From positions 1-54,962 of the forward strand of contig JAEYYB010000015.1 of the NCBI GenBank assembly GCA_023430975.1: 54,962 bases of DNA. The letters run 5' to 3'. Origin of the DNA: Bacillota bacterium (lineage in GTDB: Bacteria > Bacillota > Clostridia > Acetivibrionales > DSM-2933). The notes under the pieces were generated by a model. It was not told the DNA's origin. It worked only from the letters and a program-made list of their open reading frames with translations, and did no database searches. Of this stretch, positions 1 through 8,630 are shown piece after piece. The number at the start of each line of letters is the position of its first letter. Within the stretch, counting starts at the first letter, position 1. A program made the translations under genes and the position numbers.

Positions 1-185
1 ATGGTTCTTTAGCTCAATACGAACTTAAAATGGTGTAAAAATGCCACAACCTACCATAACACATGTAACAATATGGCTGATTCTGGCATAAATTTTTTAT
101 TAAATTGAAATACGCAGTTTTTCGGTATATATTAATTTATTTCTAAAATATATGGAATACATTAAATTATAAAGGACTTTTAATA

Positions 186-1142
186 ATGAAAAAAATACTG
201 TTTTTAATACTTCCAATTTACATTTTAACAGGTCTTTTAGCCGAAACCCAAATATCTGCTGATAATTCACCCCAACAAGCCGTAATATGGCAGGGTTCTA
301 ATGTATATGTAACATTCAAGTACAATCCAAAAGTGGACATGCATCTTGTTTTTGGTCCATGTGGAGTTAATAATTCATTTAATTTAAACTCTATTTACCT
401 AACAAATAACCCTTATAAAATTAATCCATGGATCACCCGCAAATCAAGGCTTTTTTTAAAATCAACTACAGACTGGCTAGGTCCATATATGGTAAAATGC
501 CTTACTAAAGGCGATGGAAGTCTTCCTGTCTTTACAGGCGGTTGGCATGGAAGCAATGGTAATGGTACAGGTGTTGCCACTTCAAAAATGATCGGTATGT
601 CTGTAAAGGTTAATGGTCAAGCTATTTCAAAAAGCAAACCATACTATGGAAATGTGGAAGTTAACATTGAAAATGCGATACAGGCATATAACACCATAAA
701 TTCCGGTGTTTGTGTTTTAAAGGAAGCTATAAAATTGAGCTTCACACCAAAAAAAGTTGGAGTAGTTGTTACCACAACCGCATTGGAAGATGTCTTACTG
801 GAAAAATACTACGGACTACAGGTTCAATCCTCTTCCTGGCGAGGTCAAATCCAATACAGCAACGGCAAAGCAGGCACTTATGGCAAGTACTCGGATTCAG
901 GTCCTGCAAACAAATCAATTGCTAATTCCTTTACAATCTCATCCCCTAATGGAGCATATAAACTTAAGGCCAAGATGGACAGAGAATATGGCCTTGGCAA
1001 GTTTGAATACCTTTCCCCTGAACGTCCATCAGTCTTTGCTGAGTCTTATGGCAAAGTGTATTTTAATCTTATCAATGGGAATTCTATGAAAGTTCTAAAA
1101 GGAAAGTCGCTAGGATGGAAGGGGCATTATGAGTTTTTATAA
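186..1142 (+). CDS. Secreted protein of unknown function
   Basis: I do not recognise a family. The 318-residue product begins with a clear signal peptide (MKK, then a hydrophobic run ILFLILPIYILTGLL, cleavage likely near residue 25 after ISA), so it is exported. The mature part has no further obvious membrane segment, is rich in Gly, Ser, Asn and Tyr, and has the alternating pattern of a beta-rich extracellular protein. There are only a few cysteines (in FGPCG, VKCL and GVCVL). The ATG is preceded by AAAGGAC. It is convergent with the transglutaminase-like gene, with about 30 bases between the stops. The reading frame looks intact; no catalytic motif can be pointed to. Confidence 0.75.
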   Translation: MKKILFLILPIYILTGLLAETQISADNSPQQAVIWQGSNVYVTFKYNPKVDMHLVFGPCGVNNSFNLNSIYLTNNPYKINPWITRKSRLFLKSTTDWLGPYMVKCLTKGDGSLPVFTGGWHGSNGNGTGVATSKMIGMSVKVNGQAISKSKPYYGNVEVNIENAIQAYNTINSGVCVLKEAIKLSFTPKKVGVVVTTTALEDVLLEKYYGLQVQSSSWRGQIQYSNGKAGTYGKYSDSGPANKSIANSFTISSPNGAYKLKAKMDREYGLGKFEYLSPERPSVFAESYGKVYFNLINGNSMKVLKGKSLGWKGHYEFL

Positions 1143-1171
1143 TCTCAACCCGGGTAGTCTTCCAAACATTC

Positions 1172-2725
1172 CTAATTAGCTTTATACTTGAACTTCCATT
1201 CATTGAAATAAAAATTCCTGCTGCCGCTTTCAACTTCACCTCTTTGGAAATCAACTGTATCAGACCTTAAATACTTTTTTCCAGGACTCAATTCAAGAAA
1301 ATGACCTTTATTGGCTACCATTCTAAAGTAGTCCATATTACCGAAATAAAAATCTCTTATTTCCCTGCTTTTTTTGCTATCCAATACATCCGATACCGAT
1401 GTGAAATATACTCCCATATATGTATCAACCGGAATCCATCCATATGGTTCGATATAAATTTCAGCCCAATCATGTATAAACTGACGGCTTTTATAGGTTG
1501 TTAAGCCCGACTGCCAGCGAGCAGGTATTCCTTCCCTGCGGCATAGGCTTATGAATAAAAGAGCCTGCTGGCCGCAGTCACCATAGCCATGTTCCAAAGT
1601 ATACTCGCTTATATTTCTTATGGTGGAATACTCTACGGCATAGCTGTATTTTATATTATCGCAGATCCAATTATAAATCTTGTTTGCTTTTTTATATGGA
1701 TTTGTTTCACTGCCGACAATCTTCTTAGCCAGGCTTGTTATTCCTTCACCAAATGAAATATGAGACTCCTCTGCTGTATATTTTTTATAAAGCTCACTTT
1801 CTTCATTATATTTAACTACCTTTAACGGATCCACCTTCCTGTAATGGCTGTATGATGTATAACTATATGCAATTTCAAATGGTAAAGGCTTGCTGCTGCT
1901 TGTTGTTGCCTCAAAATAAGCAGATCTTATTGAACTTTTTTCATTATCAATTGATTTTACGGGATATGAAGATGATATTAACTTAATATTGTCCTGGCAG
2001 TCAAACTCGATAGGGTAAGGAAGCCAGCACGAAAGCTTTGTACCTTTATTGACAATACCATCATTTAAGGCTAAGCTGTGGCTAATCTGTGTTTTTCGGG
2101 GAAGTCTCACAACACCGTCACTTGATGCCTTTCCGTTTTTTATTGCACTGACGGCAGCATAAACCTCATTAGCAAAATTGATGTTCCTGTTATAATCAAT
2201 TCGTCTTGCATTGAGCTCGGGATATCTAAAAAACAGGTTACTTTTACTTGAATTCATAAACATTTTCCTGCCATTGATGGTCTTGAAGTCAAATCTGCCT
2301 TCCTTCTGCCATTTTACAAACTCATTTTTTCCTAATCCCCTTATGCTTTTTGAAAGCTCAGCAAAGAGACTATTCTCATCAAGCTTGTAATCCAAAGGTA
2401 TCCTTCTATTTCTCTCAATTTCATCATTTAACAGCTTTATTTCCATCTCACTTATACTTGATTTATATTTTTTTAGATAATCCGTAATAAGCTTATTTAC
2501 AACATCAAACTCTCCAGTCCTCTGCTTGATTTCCACTTTTACCAAAAGCTCACCTACTGACATCAGCTGCTTAAAAGAGGGTGGTGATAATAAAGAAGCA
2601 TGGTTTTTGTCCTTATCAGGTGTAAAATGCATATCCTGCTGATTCTGTACCTTGTTATTTTGTATTGATGCTGCAAGCATTACAATAAATATTAATGCAA
2701 ATGCTGCTATAATCTTTTTGACCAA
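1172..2725 (-). CDS. Membrane-anchored transglutaminase-like protein
   Basis: A 517-residue protein with an N-terminal signal anchor (residues about 4-21) and a C-terminal half carrying the transglutaminase-like (papain-fold) core. The presumed catalytic cysteine lies in HGYGDCGQQALLF (about residue 384), the histidine in FIHDWAEIYIEPYGW (about 417) and the aspartate in IPVDTYMG (about 430). This is the usual Cys-His-Asp order of bacterial transglutaminase-like proteins. The N-terminal 250 residues are not recognised and are probably an extracellular helical/beta region. Family members act as proteases, cross-linkers or peptide-modifying enzymes, so the substrate cannot be predicted. The gene appears monocistronic, and a stretch of about 220 AT-rich bases lies upstream. 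Confidence 0.85.
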   Translation of the reverse strand: MVKKIIAAFALIFIVMLAASIQNNKVQNQQDMHFTPDKDKNHASLLSPPSFKQLMSVGELLVKVEIKQRTGEFDVVNKLITDYLKKYKSSISEMEIKLLNDEIERNRRIPLDYKLDENSLFAELSKSIRGLGKNEFVKWQKEGRFDFKTINGRKMFMNSSKSNLFFRYPELNARRIDYNRNINFANEVYAAVSAIKNGKASSDGVVRLPRKTQISHSLALNDGIVNKGTKLSCWLPYPIEFDCQDNIKLISSSYPVKSIDNEKSSIRSAYFEATTSSSKPLPFEIAYSYTSYSHYRKVDPLKVVKYNEESELYKKYTAEESHISFGEGITSLAKKIVGSETNPYKKANKIYNWICDNIKYSYAVEYSTIRNISEYTLEHGYGDCGQQALLFISLCRREGIPARWQSGLTTYKSRQFIHDWAEIYIEPYGWIPVDTYMGVYFTSVSDVLDSKKSREIRDFYFGNMDYFRMVANKGHFLELSPGKKYLRSDTVDFQRGEVESGSRNFYFNEWKFKYKAN

Positions 2726-2948
2726 TTTTTCCGACTCCTTTATAAAAGGTTAATAGTATTTATACATAATTAAGCAGTTTTTATATATAAATACTATTAA
2801 TTAATTTTATTTATTTTAATATATACAATTGTTATGATAAAATTAATAGACAAATTATAAAAGAATAATAAATAGCTGTTTATTATATAATTATAAATTA
2901 TCGCTGTACAAAAAGCATCATTTATTTTTTCCGAAAGGAACTTTTAAT

Positions 2949-3002
2949 ATGTCAAAGTATCTAAATCTGTTTTTTAGCAAGTTAAGCAATAACGAGGAGT
3001 AA
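2949..3002 (+). other. In-frame upstream mini-ORF ended by TAA
   Basis: ATG at 2949, preceded by GAAAGGAAC, opens a 17-codon frame (MSKYLNLFFSKLSNNEE) ending in TAA at 3000-3002. It is in the same frame as the following 369-codon gene, with only three codons between the stop and that gene's TTG. It is therefore either a true leader peptide that re-initiates into the gene, or the original N-terminus cut off by a nonsense change. The GAGGAG inside its last codons could be the ribosome site for the downstream TTG. Confidence 0.5.
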
Positions 3003-3011
3003 ACAAATCCT

Positions 3012-4121
3012 TTGGACAAGCTTATTCCAGCTATATCCAAGGACTTATGTACTGTTGATTTCGTGTTTGAAGACACCTTACAAAATGATAATCCTTTTTC
3101 CCTTGAAATTGAATTTAAATATTCAGAGGAGTTTACCGACCTCTTGCTTTCATCCGGCTTAATTCTAAAACTGTCATATGAGCGTATATATAAAAAATTG
3201 AATGATAAAAAAGCATCTTTGCAGGAAACAAATTATAAAAAGCAAAAAGAAAGTGATGATGTTATAAGCTCCCTGGTCAGTATATTCAAAGGAAATGAGA
3301 CATCATTAGACTACGAATCTTTAGAAATAATTACTCAGTTGGATGAAGCCATGCATTTTTTAGGCCGAATACAAAACAAGGATTTTTTGGTTAAGCATAG
3401 GAAAGCTATTGAGTTTGCCCTTAATTGCAGAGTCTTTGAAAATACTGAACTTGCACTTAATTTGGATATCGATTTTGATGAATCTACAGATGATGATTCT
3501 GATTTGGCTTTTGATATTATTAATTGTGCATTGAATTCAAGTAATAGCATATTTAAGAGTTATTCATCATCAAAGGAGAGATCCTGGTTCAGTAAATATT
3601 GCAGAGTATTTATAAATGACTTATGCGGTTATTTAATAAGACACAAGTATAATTCCTTAGATAAGGCAAGGCAGGATATATTCAAGGATTATTATACCAA
3701 TTCGCCTGTTTATTCATTTCCCATGCATTCATCCAAAGAAGCGGAATACATGTTCAAAAGCAGCATAGAGAGTGATTACAGGATAGAACATTTTATAAGC
3801 ACTGACACCGAAAATATGCATTACTGGTTTAAGGTAAGCTTTGTTAATGACTACATTATTGAAAGGCTTAATATGAGTTTTCTTGAAAAAAGCCTTGATG
3901 AAAAGCTGCAATATCTTATTCCGGTATTTAACTTTACAATCAGTACCAGCTTTCTTGTGGATGAAGGATGCTATAAGAGCGGCCCATTCATAGTAAATAG
4001 CCATTACGGTGCAAGATTATTATCAGAACACATCGAAGACTTTTTAAACAGCTATATGGAAAAACAAAAGCAAATTATTAAGGATTATATATACGAAAAA
4101 GTAAAAAAGGATTTTAATTGA
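3012..4121 (+). CDS. Cytosolic protein of unknown function, possible nonsense-truncated N-terminus
   Basis: I do not recognise the family. The 369-residue product has no signal peptide or membrane segment, is acidic and Lys-rich, and contains a likely short coiled stretch (residues about 55-80, KKLNDKKASLQETNYKKQKE) and a helical C-terminus. The only nearby start is TTG at 3012, 12 bases after GAGGAG. The frame stays open upstream except for one TAA at 3000-3002, beyond which a good ATG with a ribosome site sits at 2949. The natural protein may thus have been about 389 residues long. No terminator is visible after it. Confidence 0.65.
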   Translation: MDKLIPAISKDLCTVDFVFEDTLQNDNPFSLEIEFKYSEEFTDLLLSSGLILKLSYERIYKKLNDKKASLQETNYKKQKESDDVISSLVSIFKGNETSLDYESLEIITQLDEAMHFLGRIQNKDFLVKHRKAIEFALNCRVFENTELALNLDIDFDESTDDDSDLAFDIINCALNSSNSIFKSYSSSKERSWFSKYCRVFINDLCGYLIRHKYNSLDKARQDIFKDYYTNSPVYSFPMHSSKEAEYMFKSSIESDYRIEHFISTDTENMHYWFKVSFVNDYIIERLNMSFLEKSLDEKLQYLIPVFNFTISTSFLVDEGCYKSGPFIVNSHYGARLLSEHIEDFLNSYMEKQKQIIKDYIYEKVKKDFN

Positions 4122-4666
4122 ATAGTATTTGTTTAAGGTATGAACAAAAAATCATTAATGATATTATACAAAAAAATACTTGAATAGTGCATTTTTTAAT
4201 ATGTCCTTATTGAGAATTTTGGATTTATATAATATAATATTTATGTTACTTTTCAAAATTAGTAATGACTAGAATACAACTTCCTCTATAAGTTTCGCTT
4301 ATGTGTTGACTTAACTCGTCAACATTCGCTTAAAATCGGAAGTAATATTTTAATCATTCCTTAGTTCACATTTAAAATCAAAGAAAGTTTTGTTTTTCAT
4401 AGTACTTTAATAAATCATATCATTTTATTTGCTTTTTTCGATCTGATAGTGTAAATTATTTATATGATAATAAATTATTTAAATTAATTTAATAAAATTA
4501 ATTAATATTATTTAAATAGTTTATCCATGAATAATTATTCTGCTAAGGTCTTCTGGGGTATCTGAAGCTTTAACCTTAAAAGTGTATATTAATAGCAGTA
4601 TATCTATAATTGCATTTGAAATGGTTTTTTGGTTAAAATATTAAAAAATTACGGAGGATGAGAATT
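4122..4666. other. AT-rich intergenic region upstream of terD
   Basis: About 540 bases without a gene. It holds palindromic repeat A1 (4264-4358), then a very AT-rich stretch (about 4380-4530) and the presumed promoter region of the Ter operon. I could not settle on a convincing -35/-10 pair: TTGAAA-17-TATTAA at 4616-4644 would put the transcript start on top of the ribosome site. The GGAGG at 4653-4657 serves the terD start. Confidence 0.4.
4264..4358. repeat. Palindromic repeat A1
   Basis: A 95-base copy of repeat A: AATGACTAGAATACAACTTC-C at the left and GGAAGTAATATTTTAATCATT at the right, with the inner palindrome GTTGAC-ttaactc-GTCAAC. It lies about 140 bases after the unknown gene ending at 4121 and 300 bases before terD. 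Confidence 0.85.
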
Positions 4667-5254
4667 ATGAGTATTAATCTTCAAAAAGGACAAAGAATTG
4701 ATTTAACAAAAGGAACATCTATTTCAAAGTTACTAGTAGGATTAGGATGGGACCCTGTAAAGCCAGGACTTTTAAGAGGCCTGTTCAACAATGTTAATTT
4801 TGACTGCGATGCATCAGTATTGATGTTAGATGCTAATAACAGAATTGCCCGCAAGGAGCACATCATATACTTCGGGAACCTTAAGAGCCCTTGTCAGAGC
4901 GTAGTTCATACAGGTGACAACCTGACAGGAGAAGGTGATGGAGACGACGAGCAGATACTTGTAGATTTGTCGAGAGTTCCATCAGATGTTCACAAGCTGG
5001 TTTTTGTGGTAAATATCTATGACTGTGCAAATAGAAAGCAGGACTTCGGCATGGTTAGTAACGCTTTTATAAGAATTGTCAATCCACAAGGCAATCAGGA
5101 AATGTTAAAGTATAACCTCACCGAAAATTATGCCGGTAAAACTGCTTTGATGGTTGGTGAAATTTACAGGTATAACAGTGACTGGAAATTTGCTGCAATA
5201 GGTGAAGGTACAAATGATCTTGGACTTAAAGACATCGTTATGAGATATCAATAA
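4667..5254 (+). CDS. terD: TerD-family calcium-binding stress protein
   Basis: A 195-residue TerD/TerE/CABP1-type protein, close to the usual family length. The N-terminus SINLQKGQRIDLTKG is the classic TerD opening. The family's acidic metal-binding elements are present: DCDASVLMLDANN, then DNLTGEGDGDDEQI, and VVNIYDC later. Known members bind Ca2+ and act in tellurite, phage, colicin and general envelope-stress systems. Start choice: ATG at 4667 is 9 bases after GGAGG (4653-4657), whereas the ATG at 4658 directly abuts it; the homologous N-terminus MSINLQ also favours 4667. The gene is 19 bases before the calcium ATPase and heads the seven-gene Ter operon. It is the only TerD copy here, and no TerC, TerB or TerY is present in the window. 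Confidence 0.93.
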   Translation: MSINLQKGQRIDLTKGTSISKLLVGLGWDPVKPGLLRGLFNNVNFDCDASVLMLDANNRIARKEHIIYFGNLKSPCQSVVHTGDNLTGEGDGDDEQILVDLSRVPSDVHKLVFVVNIYDCANRKQDFGMVSNAFIRIVNPQGNQEMLKYNLTENYAGKTALMVGEIYRYNSDWKFAAIGEGTNDLGLKDIVMRYQ

Positions 5255-5273
5255 TTTACAATGGAGATTAACT

Positions 5274-8240
5274 ATGGATAATAAAACTAAAGTTTACAAA
5301 AGTGCTGAAAAATTTTTAAAAGAGTATAATACTGATCCACACAAAGGCTTGACCGATGATACCGTAATTAGTAACAGAAACAAATACGGTAAAAATGAAA
5401 TTACACCTTTGGAAAAAGACCCCTTATGGAAACAATTTCTTGAAAAATTCAAAGACCCTACAATCATTATTCTTTGTATATGTGCTGCAATTTCTGTATT
5501 GCTAGGGTTTTACGAAGGTCATGTTCCCTGGGAAGGCATAGGTATATTTATAGCAGTAGCTATTGCGACAGGAGTTGGCTTCCTTAGCGAATACAAAGCT
5601 GACCAGGCCTTTGAGACTCTAAAAAAGGACAATGAAAACATACAAGTAAAAGTTATAAGAAACGGTACATTAAATGTTATATCAACTCATGAGTTGGTTG
5701 TAGGAGATGTTTTAGAGGTTGAAAGCGGAGATAAAGTACCTGCTGACGCTACTCTTATAAACAGTGTAGACTTACTTATAGATGAATCTCTCATGACAGG
5801 AGAATCTCTTGCAGTAAACAAATCGGAAGAAGACGAAAAGATCATAGGCGGTACCGTCGTTGTATCTGGTCAAGGAAAAGCCATTGTTACAGCGGTAGGT
5901 GAAAAAATGCAGATGGGTGAAATATTAAGATCGCTCTCTAGAAAAGAAGAGGATCAGACTCCACTTCAAATCAAGCTGGCAGATCTTGCAGGCCTCATCA
6001 GCAAAGTTGGTACGACTGCTGCAGTACTGATTTTCTTCTCCCTTTTTGCATCTTCACTTTTAAAAGGTGATTTTGGTGCAATAAGCACTTCGTTGCAGAC
6101 AACATCAGCTATCGGTATCCTGGCTATAGCAGTTGTAAGCGGTTTGGGGTTGTTCCTTGGCAAGGGTAACGTGAAAAAAATTGCATCCATTGGTGGTTCT
6201 CTATTAGCTGCTCTGTTTTTGGTCTACATGTCATTCTTTGCCATAACTCCCGATAATGTAGTGGAAAATATACAAACCATACTCAACTATTTCATTGTTG
6301 CTGTTACAATCATAGTTGTTGCTGTTCCTGAAGGACTGCCAATGGCCGTTACAATAAGCCTTGCACTCAGTATGAGAAAAATACGTCAGGATAACAACCT
6401 TGTCCGTAAGATGATGGCAACTGAGACCATTGGTTCTGTTAACGTTATTTGCAGTGACAAGACCGGAACCCTGACAAAGAACCAGATGACAGTTCAAGAA
6501 GTTCTATTTGCAGGTCAGAAGTACAATAAGGATTCCTTTAATAAAATAAAGGAACACAACTACTTTAACATACTTAAATACCTTTTGACTGTAAACTCTA
6601 CAGCAGATTTCGTTAAGGATGACGACGGTACTTATAAGGTTGTCGGTAACTCAACAGAAGGTGCATTGCTGTCATGGATAGGAACTTTCGGAGTAGATTT
6701 CCACCAGCTTCGTGAAGATACCCCTGTTTACCATAGAATTCCATTCTCATCCGAGAAAAAAATGATGTCTTCAACATCAGGATACGACACATGCAAGAAC
6801 TGTCAGGTGTTGGACGACGGCAAAAACTGCGGCGTTACCGATCAATGCAGGATAACCTATGTAAAAGGTGCTCCAGAAAAGATAATAGGTTTTTGTAAAA
6901 GTATAATAGTTGATTCAAAGGTTGAGGATATAAATAAGCATAAGGCAAGTTTGGACTCATTTATTTCTGAAATGAGCGATAAAGCGATGAGAATCATTGC
7001 TCTTGCGTATAAAGTTGAATCCAGTGAGAAATTTCATTCAACATTGAATGTCGAGAATGATCTCATCCTTTTAGGACTTGTTGGAATAAGCGATCCTATA
7101 AGGGAAGACGTTCCTGCAGCTGTTGAAGTTGCACATTCTGCCGGTATTGATGTTAAAATGGTTACCGGTGATAACATTAAAACCGCTACGGCCATTGCAA
7201 AGGAAATCGGCCTTGCTAAGGGTGATTTTGCTGCAATGGAAGGTACTGAATTCAGGGAAAGCTCTGATGAAAAGATATTAAATGTATTGGACAAGCTAAA
7301 AGTATTGGCACGTGCTACACCTTCAGACAAGGAAAGGCTGGTTAACCTTATCCAGTCTAAAAACAAAGTTGTTGCAGTTACAGGAGACGGTACAAATGAT
7401 GCTCCTGCACTTAAGAAAGCTGATGTGGGTATATCCATGGGACTTCGCGGTACTGATGTTGCCAAAGAAGCCAGCGATATAGTTTTAACTGACGATAATT
7501 TCGGAAGTATTGTAAAGGCTGTAAAATGGGGCCGTACACTTTATGAAAACATTCAAAAGTTCCTCCAGTTCCAGCTTACTATTAACTTTTCAGCACTTAT
7601 GATTGCAATACTTAGTCCTATACTTATGATATTTTTCCCGAATTCAAACTTTAAATCCATACCTTTGACAGTTATACAGCTTCTGTGGGTTAACCTGGTA
7701 ATGGATACCCTTGCTGCACTGGCATTCGGACTTGAGCCATCTCGCGGCGATATTATGAAGGATCAGCCTAAGAAACGTACCGAGTCCTTTGTAACTAAGA
7801 CCATGTTTTACAATATCGGTACAATGGGCGTATGTTTTATGTTGTTTATTATAGCACTCCAGGCGTTTGACATTATGGGCGTAGCAAATGCGTTCGGTGT
7901 GAGCAGTATAGCAGAGCTTGAAAAAGCTGAGGCCACCAAATATGCATTCTCATCGGTACTTTTTACAACATATATTTTCATGCAGGTATTTAACATGTTT
8001 AATGCAAGGTCTGTCAAGCTGGGTGCTTCGGTATTTAAGAATCTTGGTCAGAGCAAAAGCTTCCTTACGGTATTAGGTATCATTGTAGTAGTACAAGTGA
8101 TAATCACAACCTTTGGCGGCACATTCTTCAATACACAGCCGCTTCCTTTGATCATGTGGGGTAAGATAATCCTTGTAGGTATAGGTACATTAATACTTAG
8201 CGGAATTTTTAGAGCTATAGGAAAAGCTATTTTAAAATAA
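5274..8240 (+). CDS. PMCA-type calcium-translocating P-type ATPase
   Basis: A 988-residue P-type ATPase of the Ca2+ (PMCA/SERCA-like, IIB) group. It shows the actuator motif MTGES (about residue 174), the membrane ion-site PEGLPMAVTISLALS, the phosphorylation site DKTGTLT (Asp about 395), MVTGDN (about 630) and TGDGTNDAPALK (about 703). The last membrane segments contain the NLVMDTLAALAFGLEPS block of calcium pumps. Ten or so membrane helices are expected. It would export cytosolic Ca2+ (possibly Mn2+) using ATP. An unusual four-cysteine segment, CxxC...C...C (Cys 507, 510, 519 and 525), sits in the nucleotide-binding domain. The M3-M4 linker is extended with extra hydrophobic sequence (about residues 280-330). 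The gene follows terD by 19 bases, so co-transcription with a calcium-binding TerD is likely. Confidence 0.93.
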   Translation: MDNKTKVYKSAEKFLKEYNTDPHKGLTDDTVISNRNKYGKNEITPLEKDPLWKQFLEKFKDPTIIILCICAAISVLLGFYEGHVPWEGIGIFIAVAIATGVGFLSEYKADQAFETLKKDNENIQVKVIRNGTLNVISTHELVVGDVLEVESGDKVPADATLINSVDLLIDESLMTGESLAVNKSEEDEKIIGGTVVVSGQGKAIVTAVGEKMQMGEILRSLSRKEEDQTPLQIKLADLAGLISKVGTTAAVLIFFSLFASSLLKGDFGAISTSLQTTSAIGILAIAVVSGLGLFLGKGNVKKIASIGGSLLAALFLVYMSFFAITPDNVVENIQTILNYFIVAVTIIVVAVPEGLPMAVTISLALSMRKIRQDNNLVRKMMATETIGSVNVICSDKTGTLTKNQMTVQEVLFAGQKYNKDSFNKIKEHNYFNILKYLLTVNSTADFVKDDDGTYKVVGNSTEGALLSWIGTFGVDFHQLREDTPVYHRIPFSSEKKMMSSTSGYDTCKNCQVLDDGKNCGVTDQCRITYVKGAPEKIIGFCKSIIVDSKVEDINKHKASLDSFISEMSDKAMRIIALAYKVESSEKFHSTLNVENDLILLGLVGISDPIREDVPAAVEVAHSAGIDVKMVTGDNIKTATAIAKEIGLAKGDFAAMEGTEFRESSDEKILNVLDKLKVLARATPSDKERLVNLIQSKNKVVAVTGDGTNDAPALKKADVGISMGLRGTDVAKEASDIVLTDDNFGSIVKAVKWGRTLYENIQKFLQFQLTINFSALMIAILSPILMIFFPNSNFKSIPLTVIQLLWVNLVMDTLAALAFGLEPSRGDIMKDQPKKRTESFVTKTMFYNIGTMGVCFMLFIIALQAFDIMGVANAFGVSSIAELEKAEATKYAFSSVLFTTYIFMQVFNMFNARSVKLGASVFKNLGQSKSFLTVLGIIVVVQVIITTFGGTFFNTQPLPLIMWGKIILVGIGTLILSGIFRAIGKAILK

Positions 8241-8253
8241 AGATATATGGGAA

Positions 8254-8357
8254 TAGTAATTCCTTAGAAATAACTACCTATTCTCAAAGACAAAATCCCA
8301 ACGATTTAAAGAGGTTTTGGGCGATGAGAATAGGATGTTATTTCTTAGCCATTACTA
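8254..8357. repeat. Palindromic repeat B1
   Basis: A 104-base element with terminal inverted repeats of about 32 bases and few mismatches. The left arm starts TAGTAATTCCTTAGAAATAAC and the right arm ends GTTATTTCTTAGCCATTACTA. The inner part holds CAAAATCCC and GGTTTTGGG. It is about 85% identical by eye to B2 (11255-11354). It starts 13 bases after the calcium ATPase stop, so in the mRNA it would fold as a long hairpin. It has no coding capacity. Confidence 0.85.
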
Positions 8358-8360
8358 TAT

Positions 8361-8560
8361 GAAAAGTGCTAATAATCTTACATTTGGCAGAGCAAATAAC
8401 GAACGGTTTTTACGGGATTTGCGACAGACAAATGTAATAGATTTATCACTTTTAATATATATGAAAAGTGTTAATAATCTTACATTTGGCGGAGCAAATA
8501 ACGAACGCTTTTACGGGATTTGCGACAGACAAATGTAATAGATTTATCACTTTTAATATA
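8361..8560. repeat. Tandem pair of repeat C (period 102)
   Basis: Two nearly identical copies of repeat C lie head to tail: 8361-8462 and 8463-8560. Each runs from GAAAAGTG(C/T)TAATAATC through ACATTTGGCGGAGCAAATAA, CGGGATTTGCGACAGAC and AAATGTAATAGATTTATCAC. Outer (AAAAGTG / CACTTTT) and inner (ACATTTG / CAAATGT, AGCAAAT / ATTTGC) inverted repeats make each copy a hairpin of about 100 bases. A 73-codon open frame across them is a by-product of the repetition. Other copies occur at 21190, 22074, 38669 and 52118. Confidence 0.9.
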
Positions 8561-8604
8561 AGTCAACACATAAGCGAAATTTATAACGAAAGTTATGACT
8601 AATT
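8560..8604. repeat. Partial repeat A (right half)
   Basis: AAGTCAACACATAAGCGAAA followed by TTATAACGAAAGTTATGACT matches the right half of repeat A (compare 52070-52110). The left half is missing, as if the tandem C copies inserted into or replaced it. It lies 27 bases upstream of the CitE-like gene start. Confidence 0.7.
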
Positions 8605-8630
8605 TAATTTAAGACATAGGCAGGTGTATC

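Noticed and set aside
8317..8538. A 73-codon open frame in the gap after the calcium ATPase
   Set aside because: It lies wholly within repeats B and C; its two halves repeat (MKSxNNLTFGxANNERF) only because the DNA is a tandem repeat. No ribosome site.
8361..8560. Possible CRISPR array because of tandem repeats
   Set aside because: Only two copies, period 102, with no short direct repeats separated by unique spacers and no cas genes nearby.
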